DNA from: an uncultured Methylobacillus sp.
GTDB taxonomy: Bacteria; Pseudomonadota; Gammaproteobacteria; Burkholderiales; Methylophilaceae
DNA: 23,924 nucleotides
NCBI GenBank assembly: GCA_946478965.1
Contig: CAMLDQ010000030.1
Span: 1 to 23,924, forward strand
Reading direction: 5' to 3'
Shown here in pieces: positions 6,685 through 15,066 of this stretch. The notes beneath the pieces are model-generated. The model was not told the DNA's origin, did not search any database, and worked only from the letters and a program-made list of their open reading frames with translations. Made by a program: the position numbers and the translations under genes. How positions within the stretch are numbered: position 1 is the first letter of the stretch; every line of letters starts with the position of its first letter.

Positions 6685-6715
6685 CTCCACCAAGATGATC
6701 TTATGGAGACATTTC

Positions 6716-8293
6716 GTGCATTACAACCTTACTTCGCATATCGACAAACCGCCTTCGACTTTTTTCACCTCATTGCCCGCAATCCGTTCAAGGTACCCCT
6801 TCTCGCTCGTCACCGCAGCGCTTTTGCTCTGGACCCATGCAGCCTGGGGCTTCGGCTTCAACGATGTCGCGCAGCGGGCGGAAAAGCTCGCCGCCGCACC
6901 GTATAAAAAGCCCGAGACCAACCTGCCCAAGGAATTGCTCGATCTCGATTACGACAAGTACCGCGATATCCGGTTCAAACCCGAGAAGGCCTACTGGCGC
7001 GATGCCAGGCTCCCGTTCGAGCTGACCTTTTTTCACCAGGGCTGGCAATACGACCTCCCGGTAAAAATCAACGAGGTCACGCCGCAAGGGATCAAGGAAA
7101 TACGGCTGAACCCGGCCGATTTCGACTACGGCCAGAACAAATTCGATCCGCAGAACCTAAGCAAAGCCGGTTTCGCCGGCTTGCGCGTGCACTATCCATT
7201 GAATACGCCGCAGTACAAGGACGAAGTGCTGGTATTCCTGGGTGCCAGCTATTTCCGCGCACTGGGAAAAGGGCAGACCTATGGCCTCTCTGCGCGCGGG
7301 CTCGCGGTCGACACGGCAACGAGCACAGGCGAGGAGTTTCCCCGGTTCGTGGAATTCTGGCTGGAGCGTCCCGCGCCGAATGCGCAGGAGCTGACCCTGT
7401 ATGCGCTGCTGGATTCGCCGCGCGTCAGCGGCGCCTACCGCTTCGTGCTTCATCCCGGCGTGACCACGACAATGGATGTGACTTCGCGCATTTACCTGCG
7501 CGCGCCGGTCGGCAAGCTCGGCATTGCGCCGCTCACCAGCATGCTGCAATTCGGCGAAAACCAGCATCCCGGACTCGACGATTACCGCCCGGAGGTACAC
7601 GACTCGGACGGGCTATCGGTGCATACCGGAAACGACGAATGGCTGTGGCGCCCGTTGCAGAATCCGAAACGCCTGTTGACCACCTCGTTTTCCACGACCA
7701 ATCCGCGTGGCTTTGGCCTGATGCAGCGCGACCACGATTTCAGCCATTACGAGGATCTGGAGTCACGCTACGACCTGCGTCCGAGCGCCTGGATCGAGCC
7801 CAAGGGCGACTGGGGGCCGGGCAGGGTCGAACTGGTACAGATTCCGACACCGGATGAGACCAATGACAATATCGTGGCCTATTGGGTGCCGGATACACCG
7901 CCCAAGCCTCACGAACCTTACGCACTGGACTACCGCATTTCGTGGCAGAAGGATAACGAAGCGCGGCCGCCTTCTTCCTGGGTGGTGCAAACCCGGCGCG
8001 GCAAAGCCTATAGCAAACACCCCGACGACAGCATCGGGCTGCTGCTGGATTTCGACGGCCCTGCCCTCCGCCAACTGCCGCCGGATGCCAAGCTGCAGGC
8101 GGTCGTTTCGGTCGATGCCAACGGGCAACTGACGGAGAACACCCTCTATCGCAATACCGTCACCGGCACCTGGCGGCAGTCCATCCATGTGCGCCGCCTC
8201 GACAAGGACAAACCAGTCGAATTGCGCAGCTACCTGCGTAACGGCGCCAACGCGATTTCTGAAACCTGGAGTTACGTCCTTCCTGCCGAATGA
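6716..8293 (+). CDS. opgG: Glucans biosynthesis protein G (periplasmic)
   Basis: The product has 525 residues from GTG 6716. It has a signal peptide (hydrophobic [16 protein letters not shown] around residues 31-46) and then the OpgG domain starting [19 protein letters not shown]. Conserved blocks include [84 protein letters not shown] and [26 protein letters not shown]. OpgG acts in the periplasm on osmoregulated periplasmic glucans, which are beta-1,2-linked with beta-1,6 branches in E. coli. GTG 6716 is chosen because GGAG (6705-6708) precedes it and the predicted RpoN transcription start falls at about 6696, essentially on the alternative ATG at 6695. Its TGA overlaps the opgH ATG by 4 bp. 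Confidence 0.95.
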   Translation: MHYNLTSHIDKPPSTFFTSLPAIRSRYPFSLVTAALLLWTHAAWGFGFNDVAQRAEKLAAAPYKKPETNLPKELLDLDYDKYRDIRFKPEKAYWRDARLPFELTFFHQGWQYDLPVKINEVTPQGIKEIRLNPADFDYGQNKFDPQNLSKAGFAGLRVHYPLNTPQYKDEVLVFLGASYFRALGKGQTYGLSARGLAVDTATSTGEEFPRFVEFWLERPAPNAQELTLYALLDSPRVSGAYRFVLHPGVTTTMDVTSRIYLRAPVGKLGIAPLTSMLQFGENQHPGLDDYRPEVHDSDGLSVHTGNDEWLWRPLQNPKRLLTTSFSTTNPRGFGLMQRDHDFSHYEDLESRYDLRPSAWIEPKGDWGPGRVELVQIPTPDETNDNIVAYWVPDTPPKPHEPYALDYRISWQKDNEARPPSSWVVQTRRGKAYSKHPDDSIGLLLDFDGPALRQLPPDAKLQAVVSVDANGQLTENTLYRNTVTGTWRQSIHVRRLDKDKPVELRSYLRNGANAISETWSYVLPAE

Positions 8294-10770
8294 AAACGAC
8301 CAATCCTATCGCCGCGTGCGAACACTATCTCAACCAGTTGCCGCTCAGCCTGGATATCCGCACCAGCCTGCTGCACCAGGTTGCGCTTGCAAAACCGGAT
8401 GATGCATCGGAAGCATTGACCTACCTGCACGGGCTGCTGGCAAAGGGGGCGGGCGACAGTAGCAACCCGACTGCGGCAACGGTCCGGATGCGTTTCCAGC
8501 TGGCTTACGGCGACCTGTCCGAGCGAACCACGGCACTGCCGCAGTGGCATATCCAGGCGACACCGCCCATCCAGCGGGTGTCCATGACGCCCACCCCCTG
8601 GCCGCGCCTGTTCACACGGTGGCTGCTGGCGCTCAAGACAGGAGTCACGTTCGGCACGAAACAATCCGTTGCCCGCAAACCCTGGCAACACATCGGCAAT
8701 CTACGCCGCACCATCCTGCTGGCCCTGGTACTGGCGCAGACGGCCATCGCGACGCACTTCATGGCCGCCGTGCTGCCCTATCATGGGCAGCAGCCACTGG
8801 AAACAGCCATGCTGGTGCTGTTCGTGCTGCTGTGCGGCTGGGTTTCGGCCGGCTTCTGGACGGCGCTGATGGGCTATCTGGTACTCCAGTTCGGCGGCGA
8901 CCGCCATGCCATTTCTGCCGACCAGGCCGGGGACGCGCCCATCGACGCGGCGGCGCGTACGGCCATCGTGATGCCGATCTGCAACGAGCACGTCACACGT
9001 GTTTTTGCCGGCCTGAGCGCCACCTACGAATCGCTGGCAAAAACGGGGCATTTGTCGCATTTCGATTTTTTTGTCCTGAGCGACAGCAACGACCCCGATA
9101 TCCGGGTCGCAGAAAACGAAGCCTGGCTAGCGCTTTGCCGCCGGGTCAATGGCTTCGGCCGCATTTTCTATCGCTGGCGCCAGCATAGGATCAAGCGCAA
9201 GAGCGGCAATATCGCCGATTTCTGCCGGCGCTGGGGCAGCCATTACCGCTACATGGTCGTACTGGATGCCGACAGTGTGATGTCGGGCGCGTGCTTGTCT
9301 TCCCTGGTGAGGCTGATGGAAACCCATCCGGAGGCGGGCATCATCCAGACCGCCCCTTATGCTGCCGGACGCGATACGCTCTACGCGCGCGCGCAACAAT
9401 TCGCTGCACGCGTTTATGGTCCCCTGTTCGTCACCGGCCTGCATTTCTGGCAGCTCGGCGAATCGCATTACTGGGGCCATAACGCAATCATCCGCATCGC
9501 GCCCTTCATCCGCCATTGCGCACTGGATCGCTTGCCCGGAAAAGGCGCGCTGTCGGGCGAAATCCTCTCCCATGATTTCGTCGAAGCGGCATTGATGCGG
9601 CGTGCCGGCTGGGCGGTATGGATCGCCTACGACTTGCCCGGCAGCTTCGAGGAAATGCCGCCCAACCTGGTCGACGAACTGCAACGCGACCGGCGCTGGT
9701 GCCACGGCAACCTGATGAATTTCCGGCTGTTCCTGGCGCCCGGCTTCCACCTCGCGCACCGCGCCGTGTTCGTCACCGGAGTGGTCGCTTACGCCTCCGC
9801 CTTCCTCTGGTTTCTTTTCCTGCTGCTGTCCACCTGGTTGCTCGCGCAGCACACGCTGGTCGCCCCGGAATATTTCACCCAGCCCAAGCAGCTCTTCCCG
9901 CTGTGGCCGGAATGGCATCCTGACCGTGCCATCGCCTTGTTCGGCGTGACCGCTACCTGGCTATTCCTGCCCAAACTCTTAAGCATCGCCTTGATCGTGC
10001 GGCAGGGGGCCGAACACTACGGAGGCAGCCTGCGCCTGCTGGCCGGCATGCTGGCGGAATGGCTGTTCTCCATGCTGCTGGCACCGATCCGCATGCTGTT
10101 CCATACCCAATTCGTGTGGGCCGCACTTTCCGGATGGTCCATCCAGTGGCGCTCCCCGCCGCGCGAAGATGCGTCCACCTCGTGGGCAACAGCCGTGCAA
10201 CGTCATGGCTGGCACACGCTGATGGGACTGGGATGGGGCATGCTCGTGGCCTTGCTGAACCCGGCGTTTCTCTGGTGGATGCTGCCCATTCTGGGGCCGC
10301 TGGTGCTGTCGATCCCGATCTCGGTCTATTCCAGCAGCCCTCGCCTCGGCCGCCTGGCGCGCAAGTTAGGGCTCTTCCTCATTCCGGAAGAATCCAGACC
10401 GCCGGAAGTATTGCGCACGATGATGGATGAAATGCGCTACACGAACGCCACCCCCGAGTTCACGGATGCCGTCACCGACCCTTCACTCAATGCATTGGTC
10501 TGTGCGCTCGGGGTTAAACGCAATCGCTCGCCGGCGTTGCATAAGGTTCGGTTGGAACTGGAAGGAGCGGCACTGCGCAACGGGCCGGAAGCGCTCAGCC
10601 ATCGCGAAAAGATGATGCTGTTAAACGATCCGGGGTCCATGTCCCGATTGCACTTTGCCGTATGGGCCAGCCCCGAAGCGGATGCGTCTTGGTTCATGCA
10701 GCGGATAGAGCATGCGGCCCATCCCGCGCGTTTTATCCTGCCCATCACCAGCGCAGCCTGCGCGACGTGA
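8290..10770 (+). CDS. opgH: Glucans biosynthesis glucosyltransferase H (inner membrane)
   Basis: The product has 826 residues, close to the E. coli OpgH length. A cytoplasmic N-terminal region (about 1-140) is followed by two membrane segments (about 142-200), then the GT2 catalytic domain with [11 protein letters not shown], the metal-binding LDADS (Asp326, Asp328) and [13 protein letters not shown], whose R466-xx-R469-W470 fits the (Q/R)xxRW motif. Several membrane helices follow from about 490, and a soluble tail ends the protein. OpgH polymerises glucose from UDP-glucose and is thought to pass the chain across the inner membrane to OpgG. The ATGA overlap with opgG implies translational coupling. 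It converges on the epsL-like gene with only 26 bp between stops and no visible terminator. Confidence 0.96.
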   Translation: MKTTNPIAACEHYLNQLPLSLDIRTSLLHQVALAKPDDASEALTYLHGLLAKGAGDSSNPTAATVRMRFQLAYGDLSERTTALPQWHIQATPPIQRVSMTPTPWPRLFTRWLLALKTGVTFGTKQSVARKPWQHIGNLRRTILLALVLAQTAIATHFMAAVLPYHGQQPLETAMLVLFVLLCGWVSAGFWTALMGYLVLQFGGDRHAISADQAGDAPIDAAARTAIVMPICNEHVTRVFAGLSATYESLAKTGHLSHFDFFVLSDSNDPDIRVAENEAWLALCRRVNGFGRIFYRWRQHRIKRKSGNIADFCRRWGSHYRYMVVLDADSVMSGACLSSLVRLMETHPEAGIIQTAPYAAGRDTLYARAQQFAARVYGPLFVTGLHFWQLGESHYWGHNAIIRIAPFIRHCALDRLPGKGALSGEILSHDFVEAALMRRAGWAVWIAYDLPGSFEEMPPNLVDELQRDRRWCHGNLMNFRLFLAPGFHLAHRAVFVTGVVAYASAFLWFLFLLLSTWLLAQHTLVAPEYFTQPKQLFPLWPEWHPDRAIALFGVTATWLFLPKLLSIALIVRQGAEHYGGSLRLLAGMLAEWLFSMLLAPIRMLFHTQFVWAALSGWSIQWRSPPREDASTSWATAVQRHGWHTLMGLGWGMLVALLNPAFLWWMLPILGPLVLSIPISVYSSSPRLGRLARKLGLFLIPEESRPPEVLRTMMDEMRYTNATPEFTDAVTDPSLNALVCALGVKRNRSPALHKVRLELEGAALRNGPEALSHREKMMLLNDPGSMSRLHFAVWASPEADASWFMQRIEHAAHPARFILPITSAACAT

Positions 10771-10796
10771 GGTTGGCCGCCCAGCGCTACGCCGGT

Positions 10797-12032
10797 TCAG
10801 AACAGAATGCTGGCGTTGAGCATGGCGGCGTTGTCATCGAAATCGAATCCGCTCAGGTTGGAATTGCGGCGTTCATGCTGCAGGCTGCCGGTCAGCAGCA
10901 TACGGCGTGTAGCCTGCCAGTCGGCGGACAACAACAATTTCTGCACGCTATCCTGCCGCATTTCGGCCGTCGGCACGATGGCCCCGCGGTAATCGCGGTC
11001 GCCATAATCGTAACGTAATCTAAACGTGGTTTTCGGGCTGAATTTCCAGACCGGCTCAATCGACAGCGTATCTGCGACGTAATAGCTGTTGATGTCTTCC
11101 TGGAAACTGAACAGGTTACGCGACAACGACAGATTGAACTGCAGCTTTCCGGTCGGCTTCCAGCGATACAGCACCCGGCCGACGGTGCCGGAGTAGTCGC
11201 GTGCGGAAAAATGGTCGTGATCGCGTGCAACGTGGCCCAGCTTGGCGCCCAGCTCGGATTTTCCGGTAAGCTGCCAGCCCAGCGCCGCCTCCGTTACATG
11301 TTCGTCGAAGCCGGTATCGAGCTGCGCGACCGGATCCAGCGCGCGGCCTCGGTACTGACCGTTGGTCTCGCGTTGCACCAGCGAGATCCAGTTCTGCGCC
11401 CGCGAAACGTACTTGACGCCGAGTTCCGCGCCATCCTGCTGATAATCGCCAACCTCCTGGAAGGTTTTGCTGTTGCGCGAACGCACATCCAGCAGGCCGC
11501 CCAGCAGGTGCACGCCGCCGCCGACATCGCCATCAATGTTGAACAGGCGGACCTCGTTGGTCTGGATGCTTTTCACGTGGCTGGTGCGGAAATCGGCAAA
11601 GTCGTTCAGCACCTGCTCCTGCTTGGCCAGCAGGATGCCATTGATTTTCGGTGTCAGGCTCCACAGCCAGGCAGCGCGGTAATCGAAGGCGTGGTAATCA
11701 AGGAAATCATTGCTGCGGAACTTGTGCTCGGTCAGCGTCGCATCGAGTTGGAAGCGCTGCAGGGAATAAGGCTTGTCCAGCTTGATGCCGGCATTTGCCG
11801 AATAGTCGATATCCGACTGCTTGCCGGTCGGCGCCCGGAACAGGTTGTCGTCGTAACGCATGCCGCCGCCGAACACGAAATTCAGGGTATCGAGATCTTC
11901 GGGCGTTGCCGCTGGCGCGGTCTGCGCATCGGCGGCCAATGCTGCCTGCGGCAGAAAAATGAGCGACGAATAGAGGGCAGCAAAGGCCCACCGCCGGCGC
12001 AGCCTTGCGCCGGGCACTGCAGGAGTAGTCAT
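10797..12032 (-). CDS. epsL: EpsL-like outer-membrane beta-barrel of EPS operon
   Basis: The product has 411 residues with a signal peptide (RLRRR then a hydrophobic stretch, likely cleavage ALA|AD near residue 35). The mature protein begins with FVFGGGMRYDDNLFRAP, a pattern common to EpsL-type proteins and similar outer-membrane barrels. It continues as alternating amphipathic strands with many Tyr/Trp/Arg residues, such as YRAAWLWSLTPKINGILLAKQ, and ends in ASILF. The terminal Phe is the usual outer-membrane protein insertion signal. EpsL homologues occur in betaproteobacterial exopolysaccharide operons such as that of Methylobacillus. A role in export or anchoring of polymer is inferred. 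The ATG at 12032 is chosen over an in-frame upstream start at 12098 because the latter lies inside galU and would precede the signal peptide with polar residues. It is the last gene of the minus-strand block. Confidence 0.82.
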   Translation of the reverse strand: MTTPAVPGARLRRRWAFAALYSSLIFLPQAALAADAQTAPAATPEDLDTLNFVFGGGMRYDDNLFRAPTGKQSDIDYSANAGIKLDKPYSLQRFQLDATLTEHKFRSNDFLDYHAFDYRAAWLWSLTPKINGILLAKQEQVLNDFADFRTSHVKSIQTNEVRLFNIDGDVGGGVHLLGGLLDVRSRNSKTFQEVGDYQQDGAELGVKYVSRAQNWISLVQRETNGQYRGRALDPVAQLDTGFDEHVTEAALGWQLTGKSELGAKLGHVARDHDHFSARDYSGTVGRVLYRWKPTGKLQFNLSLSRNLFSFQEDINSYYVADTLSIEPVWKFSPKTTFRLRYDYGDRDYRGAIVPTAEMRQDSVQKLLLSADWQATRRMLLTGSLQHERRNSNLSGFDFDDNAAMLNASILF

Positions 12033-12057
12033 GAATCCTGACTTCGACGCTGGCGCA

Positions 12058-12993
12058 TTAGCCTCCGACCACCATGAGTTCCGGCTGCTTTTCCGCATCT
12101 TTTTCTACCTCGCGTTGACCGTTACCAAACAAAGACTCGAGCAAGGCATGCAAATCCTTCCCGCATTCAGGATGGCGCAGGCCCAACCGAACGGTCGCCT
12201 CAAGATAGCCGCTCTTGGAACCGCAGTCGTATCGTACACCATTGAATCTGAAAGCCAATACCTGTTCTTCTTCCAGCAGGCTGGCAATCGCGTCGGTCAA
12301 CTGGATTTCCCCGCCCGATCCGGCCTTGATGCGTTCAAGATGATGGAAAATGCGCGGCGTGAGGATATAGCGGCCGACCACCCCGAGTGTGGACGGGGCA
12401 TCGGCAGGTTTGGGCTTCTCGACAATCGCCGCCACCTGCTCGACCTTGTCATTGACCGGGCTGGTGGCCACGATGCCGTAGCTGGCGGTCTGGTCGCGCG
12501 GGACGTTCTCCACACCCAGCAGCGAGCAGCGGTAATAGTCGTAGGCCTCCGTCATCTGCTTCATCACAGGGGCGGCTTCGTTATCCAGCAGGTCATCGGC
12601 CAGCAGCACGGCGAAGGCTTCGTCGTTGACCACCGGCCTGGCCAGCAGCACCGCGTGGCCCAGGCCCAATGCCTTGTTCTGGCGGATGAAGATGCAGTTC
12701 ACATGCTTGGGCACGATGTTCTGCACCAGCGCCAGCAGCTCCTTCTTGCCTTTGCGTTCGAGCTCGCTTTCCAGCTCGTAAGCGGTATCGAAATGATCGG
12801 AAATGGAGCGCTTGTTGCGACCGGTGATGAAAATCAGTTCCGTCACCCCGGCCGCCACCGCCTCCTCCACCGCATACTGGATCAGCGGCTTGTCAACAAT
12901 GGGCAACATTTCCTTTGGGCTGGCCTTGGTTGCGGGGAGGAAGCGGGTGCCGAGACCGGCGACGGGAAAAACAGCTTTGGTAATTTTCTTCAT
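12058..12993 (-). CDS. galU: UTP-glucose-1-phosphate uridylyltransferase
   Basis: The product has 311 residues. The N-terminal nucleotide-binding signature is [26 protein letters not shown] at residues 11-36, followed by [18 protein letters not shown], a VLLADDLLD metal/nucleotide loop, and the later [14 protein letters not shown] and [19 protein letters not shown] blocks typical of GalU. The enzyme makes UDP-glucose from glucose-1-phosphate and UTP in the cytoplasm. It supplies GalE next door, the EPS glycosyltransferases and OpgH. The last 20 or so residues, including [14 protein letters not shown], form a tail somewhat longer than in typical GalU proteins. It lies 31 bp after galE and 25 bp before the epsL-like gene, consistent with one transcript. 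Confidence 0.96.
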   Translation of the reverse strand: MKKITKAVFPVAGLGTRFLPATKASPKEMLPIVDKPLIQYAVEEAVAAGVTELIFITGRNKRSISDHFDTAYELESELERKGKKELLALVQNIVPKHVNCIFIRQNKALGLGHAVLLARPVVNDEAFAVLLADDLLDNEAAPVMKQMTEAYDYYRCSLLGVENVPRDQTASYGIVATSPVNDKVEQVAAIVEKPKPADAPSTLGVVGRYILTPRIFHHLERIKAGSGGEIQLTDAIASLLEEEQVLAFRFNGVRYDCGSKSGYLEATVRLGLRHPECGKDLHALLESLFGNGQREVEKDAEKQPELMVVGG

Positions 12994-13024
12994 GATTTCG
13001 ACTTCTCTGGGTTAATAATCGGGG

Positions 13025-14023
13025 TCAGGCCAGGCAACGCTCACGCTCGCTCGGCAAGCTGAATGATTGCCACAGCCAGGCATGCAGGATGATGGTTTCC
13101 AGATCGGGATAAATCGGCACCCAGCCCAGCTCTTCAAAAGCCAGGGTCGGGTCCGCGATCAGCCGCGCCGGATCGCCCGGCCGCCGCGGGCCGTCGATGA
13201 CGCGAATGCGGGTTTCCGTCACGCGCTGGGCCGCGTCGATGACCTGCTGCACCGAATACCCCTGGCCGTTGCCGAGGTTGTAACGGCGGCTCAAGCCGGT
13301 GTTCATCAGGCGCCGCAGCGCCATCAGGTGGGCTTCGCACAGGTCGACGACGTGGATATAGTCGCGGATGCAGGTACCGTCCGGCGTATCGTAGTCGCGC
13401 CCGTACACGCAGATCGAATCGCGCACGCCGGCGACGGCTTGCAACACCAGCGGGATCAAATGGGTCTCCGGGTGGTGGCGCTCACCCAGCTTGCCCGATG
13501 GATCGGCGCCGGCAGCGTTGAAATAGCGCAAGCAAATCGACTTCAGCCCATAGGCGCGTTCGTAATCGTCCAGCGCCTGTTCGATCACCCATTTCGAGCG
13601 GCCGTAGGCATTTAGCGGCATCTTCGGATGCACTGCATCGATCGGCAGGTATTGCGGCTCACCGAAGATCGCGGCCGTGGAGGAAAAGATGAAATACTCC
13701 ACCTCGTGCCGCACCATCGCATCGAGCAGGTTAAGCGTGTTGGCCACGTTGTTGCGGTAATACTTGGCCGGATCCCGGACCGATTCCCCCACTTCGATAT
13801 GCGAGGCGAAATGCATCACCGCATCGGGGCGATGGGTCGCGAAAGCTTCGTCAAGACGCTCGCGATCGGCCAGGTCGCCCAGCACAAAGGCACCGCCCAG
13901 CACGGCATCGCGAAACCCGGAAGACAGGTTATCGAAGGTGACCACCTCGTGGCCCCGGGTAAGCAGCATTTTGACCATGTGGGAACCGATATAACCGGCA
14001 CCGCCTACGACTAGGATTTTCAT
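13025..14023 (-). CDS. galE: UDP-glucose 4-epimerase
   Basis: The product has 332 residues and belongs to the extended short-chain dehydrogenases. It has the NAD-binding GGAGYIG at residues 7-13, FSSTAA at 113-118, and the catalytic Y140-xxx-K144 in AYGRSKWV. RYFNAAGADPSGKLGERH and DYDTPDGTCIRDYIHVVDL are GalE-specific substrate-binding blocks. The enzyme interconverts UDP-glucose and UDP-galactose, so galactose is a likely EPS component. It sits between the WecG-type gene (78 bp gap with a small hairpin) and galU. Confidence 0.95.
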   Translation of the reverse strand: MKILVVGGAGYIGSHMVKMLLTRGHEVVTFDNLSSGFRDAVLGGAFVLGDLADRERLDEAFATHRPDAVMHFASHIEVGESVRDPAKYYRNNVANTLNLLDAMVRHEVEYFIFSSTAAIFGEPQYLPIDAVHPKMPLNAYGRSKWVIEQALDDYERAYGLKSICLRYFNAAGADPSGKLGERHHPETHLIPLVLQAVAGVRDSICVYGRDYDTPDGTCIRDYIHVVDLCEAHLMALRRLMNTGLSRRYNLGNGQGYSVQQVIDAAQRVTETRIRVIDGPRRPGDPARLIADPTLAFEELGWVPIYPDLETIILHAWLWQSFSLPSERERCLA

Positions 14024-14084
14024 GTTCGTCCTTTACTGGTTCATCAATGGGAAAAAGAACGGGCCGGGGCTTTTAAACCGTATT

Positions 14085-14101
14085 GCCCGGTAAGTCCGGG
14101 C
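14085..14101 (-). other. Small GC hairpin between wecG-type gene and galE
   Basis: GCCCGG (14085-14090) and CCGGGC (14096-14101) form a 6-bp stem with a 5-base loop, directly abutting the stop codon of the WecG-type gene. No T-run follows on the minus strand, so it is more likely an mRNA-stability or polarity element than a full terminator. Confidence 0.35.
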
Positions 14102-14845
14102 TTAGCCCGTCAGGCGTTTATGCCTGGAGCGGTAGCACTCGGCGAAGAACACCAGCATATCCAGCGTGTAGCGCCGCATCAGGCGCCGGGGTTCGAGACA
14201 CAGGCGATAGAACCACTCCATCCGCAGCCGTTGCACCAGTATCGGGGCGCGCGGCTTGTCGCCGGCCCAGAAATCGAACAACGCCCCCACCCCGGCCACG
14301 ACGCCGACTTCCAGCCGGTCGCGGTTATCGAGTATCCATTGCTCCTGCAGCGGGTTACCGAGCGCGACCAGCAGCACCTCGGCACGCGAATGGTTGATGC
14401 GTTCGACCAGGGCAGGCGTATTGCGGATACCGCTGTAGCCGTCGCAATAGCCCACCACGACCTGGCCGAATTGCGTGCGAACGTGCTCGGCCGCCCTGTG
14501 CACAATCTCCGGTCGGCTGCCGACCAGGAACACGCGCAGCGGACGCGCCGACTGGCGAAACAGGTAAGGGGTGAAATCCGTGCCATTCAGGTTCGCCTTG
14601 AATGGCCGACCACGCAGGAAGCGGGCTGCGATATCGAGGCCGACGCCGTCATTCACGATGACAACCTCTTCGCTGCACATGCGCCGCAGCAGATTCTTGC
14701 ACTTGACGATGAAATTGCTGTTGGCGAACAGCAAGGAAGTTTTTCGATGATCCCGCAATACCGACAACAAATGCATCGCCACGTCATGCCGTGTCGTCTC
14801 GATCACGGGATACCCTGCAATTGGCACGGTTCGACCCAGATTCAT
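14102..14845 (-). CDS. WecG/TagA/CpsF family glycosyltransferase (GT26)
   Basis: The product has 247 residues with all landmarks of the family: LLFANSNFIVKCK, NDGVGLDIAARFLRG (Asp66 corresponds to the proposed catalytic base in TagA), NLNGTDFTPYLF, RVFLVGSRPEIV, LLVALGNPLQEQWI, and GVGALFDFWAGDKPRAP with the membrane-associating EWFYRLCLEPRRLMRRY tail. Known members add ManNAc, ManNAcA or related sugars to a lipid-linked primer. The sugar here cannot be told from sequence. The ATG is preceded by a strong GGGAGG. A consensus RpoN promoter lies just upstream, making this the first gene of the wecG-galE-galU-epsL unit. Confidence 0.92.
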   Translation of the reverse strand: MNLGRTVPIAGYPVIETTRHDVAMHLLSVLRDHRKTSLLFANSNFIVKCKNLLRRMCSEEVVIVNDGVGLDIAARFLRGRPFKANLNGTDFTPYLFRQSARPLRVFLVGSRPEIVHRAAEHVRTQFGQVVVGYCDGYSGIRNTPALVERINHSRAEVLLVALGNPLQEQWILDNRDRLEVGVVAGVGALFDFWAGDKPRAPILVQRLRMEWFYRLCLEPRRLMRRYTLDMLVFFAECYRSRHKRLTG

Positions 14846-14882
14846 TTCGACCTCCCTTCATTACACATAACGATGAAGGTTC

Positions 14883-14898
14883 AGCAATCGCCGTGCCA
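14883..14898 (-). promoter_or_regulatory. Sigma-54 (RpoN) promoter, full consensus match
   Basis: The minus strand reads TGGCACGGCGATTGCT, matching TGGCACG-N4-TTGCW at every position with the correct 10-base spacing between GG and GC. Predicted transcription starts near 14872, about 27 bases before the WecG-type ATG, with GGGAGG in the leader. Confidence 0.88.
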
Positions 14899-14904
14899 CA
14901 AATG

Positions 14905-14917
14905 CAACTTATTGATC
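14905..14917 (-). promoter_or_regulatory. Near-consensus IHF site next to the EPS sigma-54 promoter
   Basis: The minus strand reads GATCAATAAGTTG, one mismatch from WATCAANNNNTTR, a few bases upstream of the -24 element, with an A/T-rich tract on its far side. It lies close to the promoter for an IHF site, so the call is tentative. Confidence 0.35.
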
Positions 14918-14964
14918 CAATTGAAAAATGTCCATAAAAATCCACTCCAGACAGCTGTTACGCC

Positions 14965-14981
14965 GTCGCCGGCGCACGACA
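14965..14981. promoter_or_regulatory. Dyad GTCG-N8-CGAC, candidate enhancer-binding site
   Basis: GTCG (14965-14968) and CGAC (14977-14980) flank 8 bases, about 70-80 bp upstream of the -24 element of the wecG-type promoter. A similar TGTCG/CGACA pair with a wider gap (11 bases) occurs at 6419-6439 upstream of opgG. The similarity is weak and the binding role is a guess. Confidence 0.2.
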
Positions 14982-15027
14982 GCAAGCCCGGACCACAAAT
15001 CAATGCACTGATTATTAAGAATTATTT

Positions 15028-15047
15028 TTGTCTCCCAATGCAGACAA
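15028..15047. other. Hairpin downstream of the secreted-protein gene
   Basis: TTGTCT and AGACAA form a 6-bp stem around an 8-base loop, about 20 bp past the stop of the preceding minus-strand gene. The minus strand then continues AAAATAATT, not a T-run, so terminator function is doubtful. Confidence 0.25.
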
Positions 15048-15066
15048 GCGGCCCGATGCTCGCGCC

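Larger units (their letters stand above)
6382..6715. other. Regulatory region between divergent qorA and opgG
   Basis: This 334-bp stretch has no credible gene. It contains a sigma-54 promoter for opgG (6670-6684), two perfect matches to the IHF consensus (6454-6466 and 6600-6612), a widely spaced 9-bp inverted repeat (6419-6427 with 6495-6503), a 6-bp-arm dyad (6543-6555) and an AT-rich run at 6596-6640. No strong sigma-70 promoter for qorA was recognised. Confidence 0.7.

Noticed and set aside
6695..6715. ATG at 6695 as opgG start
   Set aside because: It lies at the predicted RpoN transcription start and has no ribosome binding site. GTG 6716 has GGAG at proper spacing.
10771..10796. Bidirectional terminator between opgH and the epsL-like gene
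   Set aside because: The 26-bp gap has no stable inverted repeat and no T-run on either strand.
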